Source: Deltaproteobacteria bacterium HGW-Deltaproteobacteria-14
Lineage (GTDB): Bacteria > Myxococcota_A > UBA9042 > PHBI01
Assembly (NCBI GenBank): GCA_002841945.1
Contig: PHBI01000011.1
Coordinates: 1-64,000, forward strand
Length of the DNA: 64,000 nt
Reading direction: 5' to 3'
Shown here: positions 28,708-38,257 of the stretch, piece by piece
Layout of the letters: the number at the start of each line of letters is the position of its first letter
Numbering within the stretch: the stretch's first letter is position 1
Made by a program: the position numbers and the translations under genes
Notes under the pieces: model-generated
What the model was told of the DNA's origin: nothing
The model's database searches: none
Seen by the model: only the letters and a program-made list of their open reading frames with translations

Positions 28708-30492
28708 ATGAGCGCGATCGACCGCGTCACCGCCCTCCGCGCCGCGATGCGAGCGGCCGGTGTCGACATCTACCTCGTCCCGTCCTCGGACGCCCACCAG
28801 AGCGAGTACGTGCCCGGCGCGTGGCAGCGGCGCCCGTGGATCTCGGGCTTCACCGGGTCGATGGGGGACTGCGTCGTCGGCCTCGAGGGGGCCTGGCAGT
28901 GGGCCGACAGCCGCTACTGGCTGCAGGCCGAGGCCGAGCTCGATCCCGAGGTCTGGACCCTGATGAAGCAGGGCTACGCCGGGGTCCCGGGGCTCGTCGC
29001 CTGGCTCGGCAAGCTCCCCGCCGGCGCGGTGGTCGGCTACGACCCGCGCCTCGTCGGGCTCGGCCAGGCCAACGAGATCGCCGCGGCCGTCAGCGCCGCC
29101 GGCGGCCGCGTGGTCACCCTCGACGACAACCTCGTCGACCAGGTCTGGACCGACCAGCCCGCCCTCCCGCTCGCCCCCGTCGCCGTCTGGTCGGACGCGC
29201 ACGCGGGCCGCAGCGTCGCCGACAAGCTCGGTGACATCCGCGCCGCGCTGCGCGACGCCAACGCCAGCACGCTCGTGCTGAGCACCCTCGACGCGATCGC
29301 GTGGACCTTCAACATCCGTGGGCGCGACGTCGACTTCAACCCGGTCGTCGTGGCCTACGCGCTCGTCGGCCTCGACGACGCGACGCTGTTTCTCGAGCCG
29401 CGCAAGGTCGACACCGCCCTGACGACGCACCTCGCCACCGCCGGCGTCCACGTCGCCCCCTACGACACCTTCGGCGCCGCGCTCGGGCGCGTCAGTCAGG
29501 CCGGCGGGCGCGTCTGGGTCGACCCCGAGTACGCCAGCCGCTGGGTCGTCGACCACCTCGAGGCCGGCGGCGCCACCGTCTTGTCGAAGATGAGCCCGGT
29601 GATGCTGCTCAAGGCGGTCAAGAACACCACCGAGCGGGACGGGATGCGCGCCTGCCACGTCCGCGACGCGGTCGCGGTCGTGCGGTTTCTGCACTGGCTC
29701 GAGGGGGCCTGGCGGGACGGGCTCGACGAGATCGGCGCCAGCGACCGCCTCGAGGCCTTCCGCGCCGAGGGCGAGCGCTTCGTCGGGCTCTCCTTCGACA
29801 CCATCAGCGGCTTCGGGGCCAACGGGGCCATCGTCCACTATCGGGCGACCCCGGCGACCGCCAAGGTCATCAGCGACGAGACGCTGTACCTCCTCGACTC
29901 CGGCGCGCAGTACCTCGACGGCACGACCGACATCACCCGCACGGTCCACCTCGGGACGCCCACCGCGACGCAGCGCGAGCACTACACGCGCGTCCTCCGC
30001 GGGCACCTGCAGCTCGGCCGGGCGCGCTTCCCGCGCGGCACCACCGGCACCGCCCTCGACACCCTCGCGCGCACCCCGCTGTGGGAGGCCGGCCTGAACT
30101 ACGGGCACGGCACCGGCCACGGCGTCGGCTGCTACCTGAGCGTGCATCAGGGGCCGCACCGCATCTCCCCGCGCCCGAACGACGTCGGCCTCGAGCCCGG
30201 CATGATCACGTCCAACGAGCCCGGGCTCTACATCGCCGGGGAGTACGGCATCCGCATCGAGAACCTGTGCGTGGTCGTGCCCGCCGGCGGAGACGAGGCC
30301 GAGCCGTTCTACGCCTTCGAGGATCTCACCGTCGTCCCCTACCACCGCGACCTGATCGAGCCCGCGCTGCTCAACGACGTCGAGCGGGCCCAGGTCGACG
30401 CCTATCACGCCCGGGTCCGGAGCATCCTGATGGACAGAGTCCCGGCCGAGGTCCGCCCCTGGCTCGAGCGGGAGACCGCGCCGCTCGACTGA
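28708..30492 (+). CDS. Xaa-Pro aminopeptidase (M24B)
   Basis: DAHQSEYVPGAWQRRPWISGFTGSMG, LYLLDSGAQYLDGTTDITRTVH, YGHGTGHGVGCYLSVHQGP. Confidence 0.9.
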   Translation: MSAIDRVTALRAAMRAAGVDIYLVPSSDAHQSEYVPGAWQRRPWISGFTGSMGDCVVGLEGAWQWADSRYWLQAEAELDPEVWTLMKQGYAGVPGLVAWLGKLPAGAVVGYDPRLVGLGQANEIAAAVSAAGGRVVTLDDNLVDQVWTDQPALPLAPVAVWSDAHAGRSVADKLGDIRAALRDANASTLVLSTLDAIAWTFNIRGRDVDFNPVVVAYALVGLDDATLFLEPRKVDTALTTHLATAGVHVAPYDTFGAALGRVSQAGGRVWVDPEYASRWVVDHLEAGGATVLSKMSPVMLLKAVKNTTERDGMRACHVRDAVAVVRFLHWLEGAWRDGLDEIGASDRLEAFRAEGERFVGLSFDTISGFGANGAIVHYRATPATAKVISDETLYLLDSGAQYLDGTTDITRTVHLGTPTATQREHYTRVLRGHLQLGRARFPRGTTGTALDTLARTPLWEAGLNYGHGTGHGVGCYLSVHQGPHRISPRPNDVGLEPGMITSNEPGLYIAGEYGIRIENLCVVVPAGGDEAEPFYAFEDLTVVPYHRDLIEPALLNDVERAQVDAYHARVRSILMDRVPAEVRPWLERETAPLD

Positions 30493-31635
30493 TCAGGGCT
30501 CTAGCAGGCGCGCCTTGGCGCGGCGGAACTCCGCGGCGTCGAGGGCGCCCTGCTCGTACAACACCGTGAGGCGCTCGAGGCCGTCGACCACCGCGTGCTC
30601 GCCCAGGGCGTCGAGGCGCAGCGCGAGGTCGTCGAGCCGCGCCAACACCTCGTCGAGGTTCGCGGTCGGCGGGGTCCCGCTGGCGAGGCGCTCCCTGAGG
30701 GGCTCGGGGGTCACGTTCGGGGCGACCGGCTCCACCGCCCCCCCGTCCCAGTCGATGTCGTCCGCCTGCCAGGTGCTCAGGTCGAGCGCCGGCGCCGCGT
30801 CCGCCGAGCCCTCGACCCAGCTCGCGCCGGGATCGTGGCGCAGCAGCCCGGGCTCGAGCGCGTCATCGGGCGGCAGCGGCGCCTCCGCGGCCCCCGCGAT
30901 GATGCCCTCGAGCACCGCGTCGAGGAGGGGGCCCGGGTGCGCCAGCGCGCGCCGCGACGCGCGCGCGTCGGGCACCACCGGGATCGCGTAGGCGCGCGCG
31001 ACCCCCTTGCCGGTCGGGTCGATGGCGAAGCCGGTGCGGTCCTCCGCCCAGCGCCAGACGTCGAGGAACGCCGCCGGCGCGACCGGCCGCGCCAGCGGCA
31101 ACACCACGCGGAACTTCGGGTGCGCCGGCGTGTGGGACCACGTCGTGTGGATGATGTGGAACCACGGCCGCCAGACGTCGTCGGCCTCGTCGATCGGCGT
31201 CCCGTCATCGTAGTCGAGCACCAGGCACGACACGTGCTGGATGTCCGCGGCGTCGCGCTTGCCGCCCGGCCGAAACAGCAGCGGCGCCCACAAGCGGAAG
31301 TCCTTCTTCGCCTCGCGCTTCACCTCGTGCTCGAGCGCCGACGCCCGCTCGCTGACGGCCCTCTCGACGTCCTCGCCGCGCTCTCGGGCGTGGCGGGCGA
31401 TCGCCTCGATCTTCGCCCCGGCGCGCCCCGGGGGCGCGCCCCCACGCCGCCAGATCTCCACCGCGCGGGCGACCTGGGCGACCTCCTCGTCGATCCGCTC
31501 CTTGAGGCGCGGCTTCACCAAGAAGCGCTGCAGCGCGGCGGCCAGCTCGGGCAGCGTCAGCGCGTCCTGCACCGGGTGCACGTCGAAGACGCGCATGAAC
31601 GTCGCCACGGCGAAGCGCGGCGCCTCCCCGCTCAT
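30493..31635 (-). CDS. AEP/RepB-primase-like domain protein with C-terminal SHOCT-like motif
   Basis: VSCLVLDYDDGTPIDEADDVWRPWFHIIHTTWSHTPAHPKFRVVLPLARPV resembles mobile-element AEP primases. C-term LTVLYEQGALDAAEFRRAKARLLEP is SHOCT-like. Confidence 0.5.
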   Translation of the reverse strand: MSGEAPRFAVATFMRVFDVHPVQDALTLPELAAALQRFLVKPRLKERIDEEVAQVARAVEIWRRGGAPPGRAGAKIEAIARHARERGEDVERAVSERASALEHEVKREAKKDFRLWAPLLFRPGGKRDAADIQHVSCLVLDYDDGTPIDEADDVWRPWFHIIHTTWSHTPAHPKFRVVLPLARPVAPAAFLDVWRWAEDRTGFAIDPTGKGVARAYAIPVVPDARASRRALAHPGPLLDAVLEGIIAGAAEAPLPPDDALEPGLLRHDPGASWVEGSADAAPALDLSTWQADDIDWDGGAVEPVAPNVTPEPLRERLASGTPPTANLDEVLARLDDLALRLDALGEHAVVDGLERLTVLYEQGALDAAEFRRAKARLLEP

Positions 31636-31934
31636 GGTCGCCGCGCTCGGAAGATGAAGCCCCGGCCCGCCCAGTCGATGACGACCGGGTCGCTGACCTT
31701 CGTCAGCGCGTCCTCGTCCATGAAGAGGCGCATGCCGGCGCTCTTTAGGATCACCTCGCCGCGCTCGGGGAGCTCGTCGAAGGAGAGCTCGAAGCCGCGC
31801 GAGGTGTCCTTGCCCACGAGCCGCACCCGCACGCCGAAGCGCCACAGGCCGTGGGAGCGCGCGGCGGTCTCGAGCTCGCGCTTGGCCGCCTCGGTGACCT
31901 CGAACGGGCCGCGCTGCTCGGTGTCGTCGTCCAT
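31632..31934 (-). CDS. HesB/IscA-like protein without cysteines
   Basis: FEVTEAAKRELE...GVRVRLVGKDTSRGFELSFDELPERGEVILKSAGMRLFMDEDALTKVSDPVVIDWAGRGFIFRARRP has A-type scaffold spacing. No Cys in the protein. Confidence 0.5.
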   Translation of the reverse strand: MDDDTEQRGPFEVTEAAKRELETAARSHGLWRFGVRVRLVGKDTSRGFELSFDELPERGEVILKSAGMRLFMDEDALTKVSDPVVIDWAGRGFIFRARRP

Positions 31935-32085
31935 GTCGCCCTCGCGTGCACGGGTCGCTGCCCTTCCTATCCTGCCCGCGTCGTCGTAAGACCTCAACAG
32001 CGCCGCCCGGCGCGCCGTGGCGCCGCCCGCGGGGAGGCCGGACGCGGGACGCGGGACGCGGCGCAGGCACCACGGGGGAGCGACG

Positions 32086-32616
32086 ATGGCGAGGGAGATC
32101 CTGGGGGAGGGGAGGTTCACGCGGCTCGTGCGCGAGCGCGGCTGGGAGTACGTCGAGCGCACCAACACCTCCGGCATCGTGATCGTCATCGCGCTGACCG
32201 CGGCGGGAGAGCTGCTGCTCATCGAGCAGCACCGGCCCCCGGTGGGCGCCCGCGTGGTGGAGCTCCCCGCCGGGCTCGCCGGCGACATCGCCGGAGAGGA
32301 GGACGAGGCCCTCGCGACCGCCGCCGAGCGCGAGCTCCTCGAGGAGACCGGCTACGTCGCGCGCGATCTGCGGCGCCTCACCGAGGGGCCGCTGTCGGCC
32401 GGGCTCACGACCGAGATCGTCACCGTCTTCGGCACCCGCGGGGCGGTGAAGGTCGGCGCGGGCGGGGGGGATCACACCGAGGACATCGCGGTCTTCCCGG
32501 TTCCGCTGGCCGACGTGCCGGCGTGGCTCGAGGCGCGGGTCGCGGCCGGGAGCATGGTCGATCCCAAGGTCTACGCCGCGCTCTGGTTCGCCGAGCGCCT
32601 GGCGGCGGCCCCATGA
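32086..32616 (+). CDS. NUDIX hydrolase (ADP-ribose pyrophosphatase-like)
   Basis: LPAGLAGDIAGEEDEALATAAERELLEETGY (NUDIX box variant). Confidence 0.8.
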   Translation: MAREILGEGRFTRLVRERGWEYVERTNTSGIVIVIALTAAGELLLIEQHRPPVGARVVELPAGLAGDIAGEEDEALATAAERELLEETGYVARDLRRLTEGPLSAGLTTEIVTVFGTRGAVKVGAGGGDHTEDIAVFPVPLADVPAWLEARVAAGSMVDPKVYAALWFAERLAAAP

Positions 32617-33371
32617 GTGGGGGAGCGCGGGGCGAGACCGAGTACCTCGAGGCGTACCGGGCGAGCGACTGGCCGCGCCCGTCGGTCGCCGTGGATCTCG
32701 TCGTCTTCACCGTCCTCGACACCGATCTCAAGGTCCTCGTGATCCGGCGCAAGGTCCACCCGTTCAAGGACGCCTGGGCCCTGCCGGGCGGCTTCGTCCG
32801 GGTCGGCGACGGCGCCGCCGATCGCGGCGAGGACATCTTTGCTGCAGCGCAGCGTGAGCTCGCCGAGGAGACCGGGCTCGACCCGGCGACCATGTATCTC
32901 GAGCAGCTCTACACGTTTGGTGCGCCGCACCGAGATCCGCGCATGAGGGTGATCTCGGTGGCGCACTACGCGCTCGTCCGACCGACCCTCGCGCCGCTGG
33001 TGACCGCCGGGACCGACGCGGCCGCGGTCCGGTGGCGGTCGGTCGCCGCCGAGGCCGACGAGCCGCTCGCCTTTGACCACGCCGAGATCCTCGCCCACGC
33101 CCTCGACCGCGTGCGCGGCAAGCTCGACTACGCGCCGATCGCCTTCGAGCTCGTGCCCGAGACCTTCACCGTGGCCGAGCTGCGGAGCGTCTACGAGGCC
33201 ATCAAGGGCACGACCTACGACGCCGGCAACTTCCGACGCCGCTTCAAGCGGATGCAGACCGACGGCGTCATCGTTCAAGCGCCCGGCAAGCGCACCACCG
33301 GGACCAAGCCGGCCCGGGTCTATCGCTTCGCGCCCGAGGCGGTGGCCGGGGTCTCCGGCGACGACGCCTGA
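32613..33371 (+). CDS. NUDIX protein with NrtR-like winged-helix C-terminus
   Basis: LPGGFVRVGDGAADRGEDIFAAAQRELAEETGL, C-terminal TVAELRSVYEAIKGTTYDAGNFRRRFKRM. ATGA overlap with upstream NUDIX gene. Confidence 0.8.
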   Translation: MSGGARGETEYLEAYRASDWPRPSVAVDLVVFTVLDTDLKVLVIRRKVHPFKDAWALPGGFVRVGDGAADRGEDIFAAAQRELAEETGLDPATMYLEQLYTFGAPHRDPRMRVISVAHYALVRPTLAPLVTAGTDAAAVRWRSVAAEADEPLAFDHAEILAHALDRVRGKLDYAPIAFELVPETFTVAELRSVYEAIKGTTYDAGNFRRRFKRMQTDGVIVQAPGKRTTGTKPARVYRFAPEAVAGVSGDDA

Positions 33372-33377
33372 CTCTCG

Positions 33378-33406
33378 CTGACGCGCCGCGTCATGCGGGC
33401 TATACT
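33378..33406 (+). promoter_or_regulatory. Putative promoter for the acyl-CoA dehydrogenase operon
   Basis: CTGACG (33378-33383), 17-bp spacer, TATACT (33401-33406), 30 bp before ATG 33437. Confidence 0.5.
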
Positions 33407-33436
33407 CCGCACCGGACACGACCAGGAGACCACACG

Positions 33437-35107
33437 ATGGACGGGAACGGGCAGATCGCCGCCGCCAACGCAGCTTTCGAGGCCGCGGCGCGCCTCGCCG
33501 GCGCGATGACCGGGCACCTCGCCGACGCCGTGGCGGTGGGGGACCGCGTGAACGTCGACGCGCTCGACGCGCGCCAGGTCGACGCCTACGATCTCGCGGT
33601 CCTCTTGTCTCGGCTCCAGGCGGCGCGGTCGATCATCGACTTCGCCGCGCGCCGACCCAAACCCCTGCACGTCGCCTGGGCGGGGGCGTTCATCGCCGAG
33701 ATCGTCAGCGATCTCGCGGGTGTGCTGATGTATCGCGGGGCGGACTGGGGCATCGACGACGCCACGGTCCGCGCCGAGCTCACCAACCCCGAGGTCGCGG
33801 CCTTCGTCCGCGGCGCGCTCGCCCCGACCGCGTGGGCCCAGATGTCGGCCTGGCTGGTCGAGAGCCCGGCCCCCGACTACGGCCTCGACGACGAGCACGA
33901 GCACATCCGCAAGGAGTTCCGACGCTTCTCGGACACCGCCGTGGCGCCGCTCGCCGAGCGGGTCCACAAGCACGACGAGCTCATCCCGGAGGAGATCATC
34001 ACCGCGGTGAGCGAGCTCGGGTGCTTCGGCCTGTCGATCCCGGAGCGCTTCGGCGGCTTGCAGCCGGACGACAACCCGGACAACCTCGGCATGGTCGTCG
34101 TGACCGAGGAGCTCTCCCGCGGCAGCCTCGGCGTCGCCGGGAGCCTCATCACGCGCCCCGAGATCCTGTCGAAGGCGCTGCTCAAGGGCGGTACGGACGA
34201 GCAGCGCGAGCACTGGCTGCCGCTGCTGGCGTCGGGCGAGACGCTCTGCGCGGTCGCGGTGACCGAGCCCGACTACGGCTCCGACGTCGCTGGGCTCAAG
34301 GTGATGGCCACGCCGCACGCCGACGGCTGGCTCCTGAACGGGCAGAAGACGTGGTGTACCTTCGCGGGCTACGCGGACGTGCTGATGGTGCTGGCCCGCA
34401 GCGATCCGGATCCCGCCAAGGGCCACCGCGGGCTGACCATCTTCCTCGCCGAGAAGCCGCGCTTCGATGGGCACGCCTTCGAGCACACCCAGGAGGGCGG
34501 CGGCAAGATCACCGCCCGGGCGATCGACACCCTCGGCTACCGCGGGATGCACAGCTTCGACGTGTTCTTCGAGGACTACTTCGTCCCCGACTCCCACGTG
34601 CTCGGCGGCCTCGGCGGCGTCGGCAAGGGCTTCTACTATCAGATGGAGGGGTTCGCCGGCGGGCGGCTCCAGACCGCGGCGCGCGCCTGCGGCGTGATGC
34701 AGGCGGCGCTCGACACGGCGATCGGCTACGCGACCGAGCGCAAGGTCTTCGGGCTGCCGGTGGCCAGCTACCAGCTCTCGGCCTGGAAGCTCGCGCGGAT
34801 GGGGATGCTGCTCCAGACGGCGCGGCAGTTCACCTACGACTGCTGCGCGCTCCTCGACGGCCACAAGGGGCAGGTCGAGGCGTCGATGGTGAAGCTCTGG
34901 GCGAGCCGCATCGCCGAGTGGGTGACGCGGGAGGCGATGCAACTCCACGGCGGCATGGGGTACGCCGAGGAGTACGACGTGAGCCGCTACTTCGTCGACG
35001 CCCGCGTCTTCTCCATCTTCGAGGGCGCCGAGGAGGTGCTCGCCCTGCGCGTCGTCGCGCGCCAGGTGCTGCAACGCTGGCTCGACGAGAGGAAGGCCCT
35101 GTCATGA
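33437..35107 (+). CDS. Acyl-CoA dehydrogenase
   Basis: AVTEPDYGSDVAGLKVMATPHADGWLLNGQKTWCTFAGYADVLMVLARS, MQLHGGMGYAEEYDVSRYFVDARV. Confidence 0.9.
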   Translation: MDGNGQIAAANAAFEAAARLAGAMTGHLADAVAVGDRVNVDALDARQVDAYDLAVLLSRLQAARSIIDFAARRPKPLHVAWAGAFIAEIVSDLAGVLMYRGADWGIDDATVRAELTNPEVAAFVRGALAPTAWAQMSAWLVESPAPDYGLDDEHEHIRKEFRRFSDTAVAPLAERVHKHDELIPEEIITAVSELGCFGLSIPERFGGLQPDDNPDNLGMVVVTEELSRGSLGVAGSLITRPEILSKALLKGGTDEQREHWLPLLASGETLCAVAVTEPDYGSDVAGLKVMATPHADGWLLNGQKTWCTFAGYADVLMVLARSDPDPAKGHRGLTIFLAEKPRFDGHAFEHTQEGGGKITARAIDTLGYRGMHSFDVFFEDYFVPDSHVLGGLGGVGKGFYYQMEGFAGGRLQTAARACGVMQAALDTAIGYATERKVFGLPVASYQLSAWKLARMGMLLQTARQFTYDCCALLDGHKGQVEASMVKLWASRIAEWVTREAMQLHGGMGYAEEYDVSRYFVDARVFSIFEGAEEVLALRVVARQVLQRWLDERKALS

Positions 35108-36285
35108 CCCACTTGAGCTTCGACGCCGAGCCCTTCGACGCGCTCGCTCCCAAGGTGCCGGTGGCGCTCGATCGCGTGCGCGCTCCGGAGTACGGCCACA
35201 CCCTCGAGGACTTCGTCCCCGGGACGGTCTTCGCGCACCCGCGCGGGGTGACGCTGACCCGTGGCGGCATGCTCGCCTACGCCACGACGTTCATGGAGGC
35301 GAACCCGCTCTACCTCAACGAGGCCTACGCGATGGCGATGGGGTACGACGCCCTGCCGGCCGCACCGCACCTCGTCATGAACCTCGCGCTCTCGCTTGGC
35401 GTGCAGAACGACAGCGAGAAGGCCATCGCCAACCTCGGCTACTACGACGTGCGCTTCTTGCGGCCCGTCTACGCGAGGGACACGCTCACCGGCAAGAGCC
35501 GCGTCGTTGACCGCAAGGACCGCGGCCCCGGCAAGCCCGGCATCGTGACGGTCGAGACGCTGGCCGAGAACCAGCGCGACGACGTGGTGATCCAGTATCG
35601 CCGCAAGATCTTCGTCCCGCGGCGCGGATCCGATCCCATCGACGCGACGGCGCGGGCCACGGCGGACGTCGCGTTCCCGTTCGCCGCGCGCCCGACCGTC
35701 CGTATTCCGTGGCCGGCGCTGCGTCCGCCGACCTCCGGGTCGCTGACCTCGCCGGCGACGACCCTCGAGGCGTTCACCCCCGGCGACGTCATCGTGCACC
35801 GCAACGGGCGCACCATCACCGACGAGCACGTCCCGTGGACCTACGGCGTGATGAACACGCACCCGCTCCACTACGACCGGCTCTACTCGACGGCGCTCGC
35901 TGGGCCGATGTCCGGTGAGCCCATCGTCTATGGCGGGCTCGTCTTCGCCTGGCTGCTGGGCCTCGCGAGCCGCGACGCCACCGAGAACGCCGTGTGGGAC
36001 CTCGGCTATCACGACGGCTATCACACGCAGCCGACCTTCGCCGGCGAGACGATCGCGGCGCTCACCCGCGTCTTGGCGGTCGAGCCGTGGCCGGACCGCG
36101 GCGCCGGGGTGGTCCGGATGCAGCTGATCGGGGTCAAGGGGATGCGCGCGGAGGCGGCCCTCGACCGCTTCGGCGCCGATCTCTTCGTGAACGAGAACGC
36201 GAAGAAGGCGCTCGGCAAGGACAAGATCAAGGAGAAGATCTTCGAGATCGAGCGCGCGGTCCTGATCCGCTCGGGCCGGTACTGA
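35104..36285 (+). CDS. MaoC-type double-hotdog hydratase (mesaconyl-CoA hydratase-like)
   Basis: NLGYYDVRFLRPVYARDTLTGKSRVVDRK...VTVETLAENQR and second hotdog FTPGDVIVHRNGRTITDEH. ATGA overlap with acyl-CoA dehydrogenase. Confidence 0.7.
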   Translation: MTHLSFDAEPFDALAPKVPVALDRVRAPEYGHTLEDFVPGTVFAHPRGVTLTRGGMLAYATTFMEANPLYLNEAYAMAMGYDALPAAPHLVMNLALSLGVQNDSEKAIANLGYYDVRFLRPVYARDTLTGKSRVVDRKDRGPGKPGIVTVETLAENQRDDVVIQYRRKIFVPRRGSDPIDATARATADVAFPFAARPTVRIPWPALRPPTSGSLTSPATTLEAFTPGDVIVHRNGRTITDEHVPWTYGVMNTHPLHYDRLYSTALAGPMSGEPIVYGGLVFAWLLGLASRDATENAVWDLGYHDGYHTQPTFAGETIAALTRVLAVEPWPDRGAGVVRMQLIGVKGMRAEAALDRFGADLFVNENAKKALGKDKIKEKIFEIERAVLIRSGRY

Positions 36286-36288
36286 GCG

Positions 36289-36774
36289 ATGAAGGAGAAG
36301 CACATCCGCATCCGCGTCGAGCAGTGCCTGGCGCTCGCCAAGGCGTCCAACTGCCCGCGGCGCAAGTTCGGGGCCCTGCTGCTCGACCCGTCGCGCAACG
36401 TCATCCTGATGGACGGCTACAACGGCGGGCCGCGGGGCGGCGGGCACCTGTGCGGCGGGGATGTGTGCCTGCGCGACACGATGGGCATCCCCTCGGGGAC
36501 GCGGATGGAGATCGGCTGTCATCACGCGGAGATGAACGTCATCTGCAACGCCGCCGCGAGCGGCGTCGCGACCCGCGGCGCCTGGCTCCTCGTGACCGGC
36601 GAGCCGTGCATGATGTGCGCGAAGATGATCCACCACGCCGGCATCACGCGGGTGCTCGTGGTGAGCGGCGGCTACGCCGGTGAGAACGGCGTCGACTACC
36701 TCAACGCCCACGGCGTCGAGGTCACGCCCATCGCTGGCCCGCAGGATCCGCGGCTAGCGCTCGCGACCGAGTAG
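36289..36774 (+). CDS. dCMP/cytidine deaminase-family zinc enzyme
   Basis: CHHAEMNVICNAAASG and TGEPCMMCAKMIHHAGITRVLV zinc motifs. Confidence 0.85.
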   Translation: MKEKHIRIRVEQCLALAKASNCPRRKFGALLLDPSRNVILMDGYNGGPRGGGHLCGGDVCLRDTMGIPSGTRMEIGCHHAEMNVICNAAASGVATRGAWLLVTGEPCMMCAKMIHHAGITRVLVVSGGYAGENGVDYLNAHGVEVTPIAGPQDPRLALATE

Positions 36775-36777
36775 CGG

Positions 36778-37338
36778 TCAGGCCCTCGGCCGCCAGCGCT
36801 CGCCGGTCGTGCAGTCGAGGTGCCGAAAACCGACCCCGTCGGGGCCGATGTCGATGAGCCCCACCGTGATCGGCAGCGCGAAGCGGCGCGGGCCGCACGA
36901 GCCCGGGTTGAACACGGCGACGCCGCGGTCGCGCGCGACGAGCGGCACGTGGGAGTGGCCGCAGACGACCAGATCGCCCCCGAGGTTGCGGGCGTCGCGG
37001 TGCACCTCGTGGCGCAGGCGCGACCCGTAGACCGCGATGTGCGTGAGCACGATGACGAGCGCAGCGGCGCCCTCGGAGATGACGCGTATGACGATCGAGT
37101 CAGCCCAGTTCTCATCATCGCGGTCGATGTTGCCACGCACCACGATGAGGGGCGCGATGGCGGCGAAGGGCGCCAGGCAGGCGGCGTCGCCCACGTCTCC
37201 GGCGTGCAGCACGACGTCCGGGTGTTCCGCCGCCAGCAGGCGCGCGGCGTCAGCGTGGGGGGTGCCGTGGGTGTCCGCGATGACCCCGAGGGTCAGCTGA
37301 CCGCTCGGGGGCAGGGCGATGTCGTGGGTGGCGGGCAT
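36778..37338 (-). CDS. YfcE/MJ0936-type metallophosphoesterase
   Basis: GVIADTHG, HAGDVGD, VRGNIDRDD, VCGHSHVP, FNPGSCGPRR. Confidence 0.88.
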   Translation of the reverse strand: MPATHDIALPPSGQLTLGVIADTHGTPHADAARLLAAEHPDVVLHAGDVGDAACLAPFAAIAPLIVVRGNIDRDDENWADSIVIRVISEGAAALVIVLTHIAVYGSRLRHEVHRDARNLGGDLVVCGHSHVPLVARDRGVAVFNPGSCGPRRFALPITVGLIDIGPDGVGFRHLDCTTGERWRPRA

Positions 37339-37342
37339 CGGC

Positions 37343-38233
37343 TCAGAATATCTTGAGGTTCCCCGCCTGGTCGATGCTCAGCGGCACCTTGCCGAACGGG
37401 GTCCCGACCTCGACCGTGGCGCCGAGCTTGACGTCGACGGCCTGCTTGCCGGTGATCGCGGCCACGAGGGCGCCACCGATCGAGCGCAGGTCGAGGTTGA
37501 GCGGGATAGACACGACCTGCCGTGCGCCCGTCTCGACCTCGGGGATGTCGTTGACGAGGCCGCTGGCGACGCGGCTCTCGCCCAGCGCGACGTTGTAGTC
37601 GAAGCCCGAGAACGACAAGGCGGAGCCCCCGCGCGGGTTGGCGACCCCGATCTGGAGGTTGAGGGTGGCGGTCTGGCGCAGCAGATCGAGCTTGCCCATC
37701 TGGAGCCCCTCGAGCGAGACGTCGGGGGCGTGGATCACCGGGAAGGTGCCCTCCTCTTTGAACGGCACCTTGGCGACCCCGACCGGGGTGTTGAAGCCGA
37801 AGTCCCCAGAGAGGCCGAAGGTGAGGTTGTCCTTACCCGACGCCGCGTCGACCGCGTCGAAGATGTCCTTGAACGCGAGCGACACCGGCAGCGCGAGCTC
37901 CGAGGAGCCGTTCGCCTTGAGCGCCACCCCCTGCTCGTTGACGCCGCTCAACAGCTGCACGCCCTCGAGGCCGAGGGCGTAGCTGAAGGTGTCGAGCTTC
38001 ACGTCGAGCGGGTTCGGGTTGTCGATGGTGAACACGAAGTCGACGTCGATCTTCTGAAACGACAGCCCCTGCACCGCGAGGTTCTTGAAGTGGAGCTTCG
38101 GGGTGTAGGGACGGAGCGCGTCGGCGAGCCCGCCGAGCTGGTTGCAGCTCGCGAGCGGCGCGAGGGTGAGGGCGGCCAGGGAGAGCGCGGCGACCGCGAA
38201 GGCGGGGCGGCGGAGGCCATTGGATAGACGCAT
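37343..38233 (-). CDS. LEA14-like (LEA type 2) lipoprotein
   Basis: Lipobox LASC, VDFVFTIDNPNPLDVKLDTFSYALGLEGVQLLSG, LNLQIGVANPRG. Confidence 0.7.
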   Translation of the reverse strand: MRLSNGLRRPAFAVAALSLAALTLAPLASCNQLGGLADALRPYTPKLHFKNLAVQGLSFQKIDVDFVFTIDNPNPLDVKLDTFSYALGLEGVQLLSGVNEQGVALKANGSSELALPVSLAFKDIFDAVDAASGKDNLTFGLSGDFGFNTPVGVAKVPFKEEGTFPVIHAPDVSLEGLQMGKLDLLRQTATLNLQIGVANPRGGSALSFSGFDYNVALGESRVASGLVNDIPEVETGARQVVSIPLNLDLRSIGGALVAAITGKQAVDVKLGATVEVGTPFGKVPLSIDQAGNLKIF

Positions 38234-38257
38234 CGGGACTCCGGGGTGCGGTGAGGC

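Noticed and set aside
26469-29234. 921-aa plus-strand ORF
   Set aside because: Spans the antisense of the lipoprotein and the start of the aminopeptidase in the wrong frame. No motifs.
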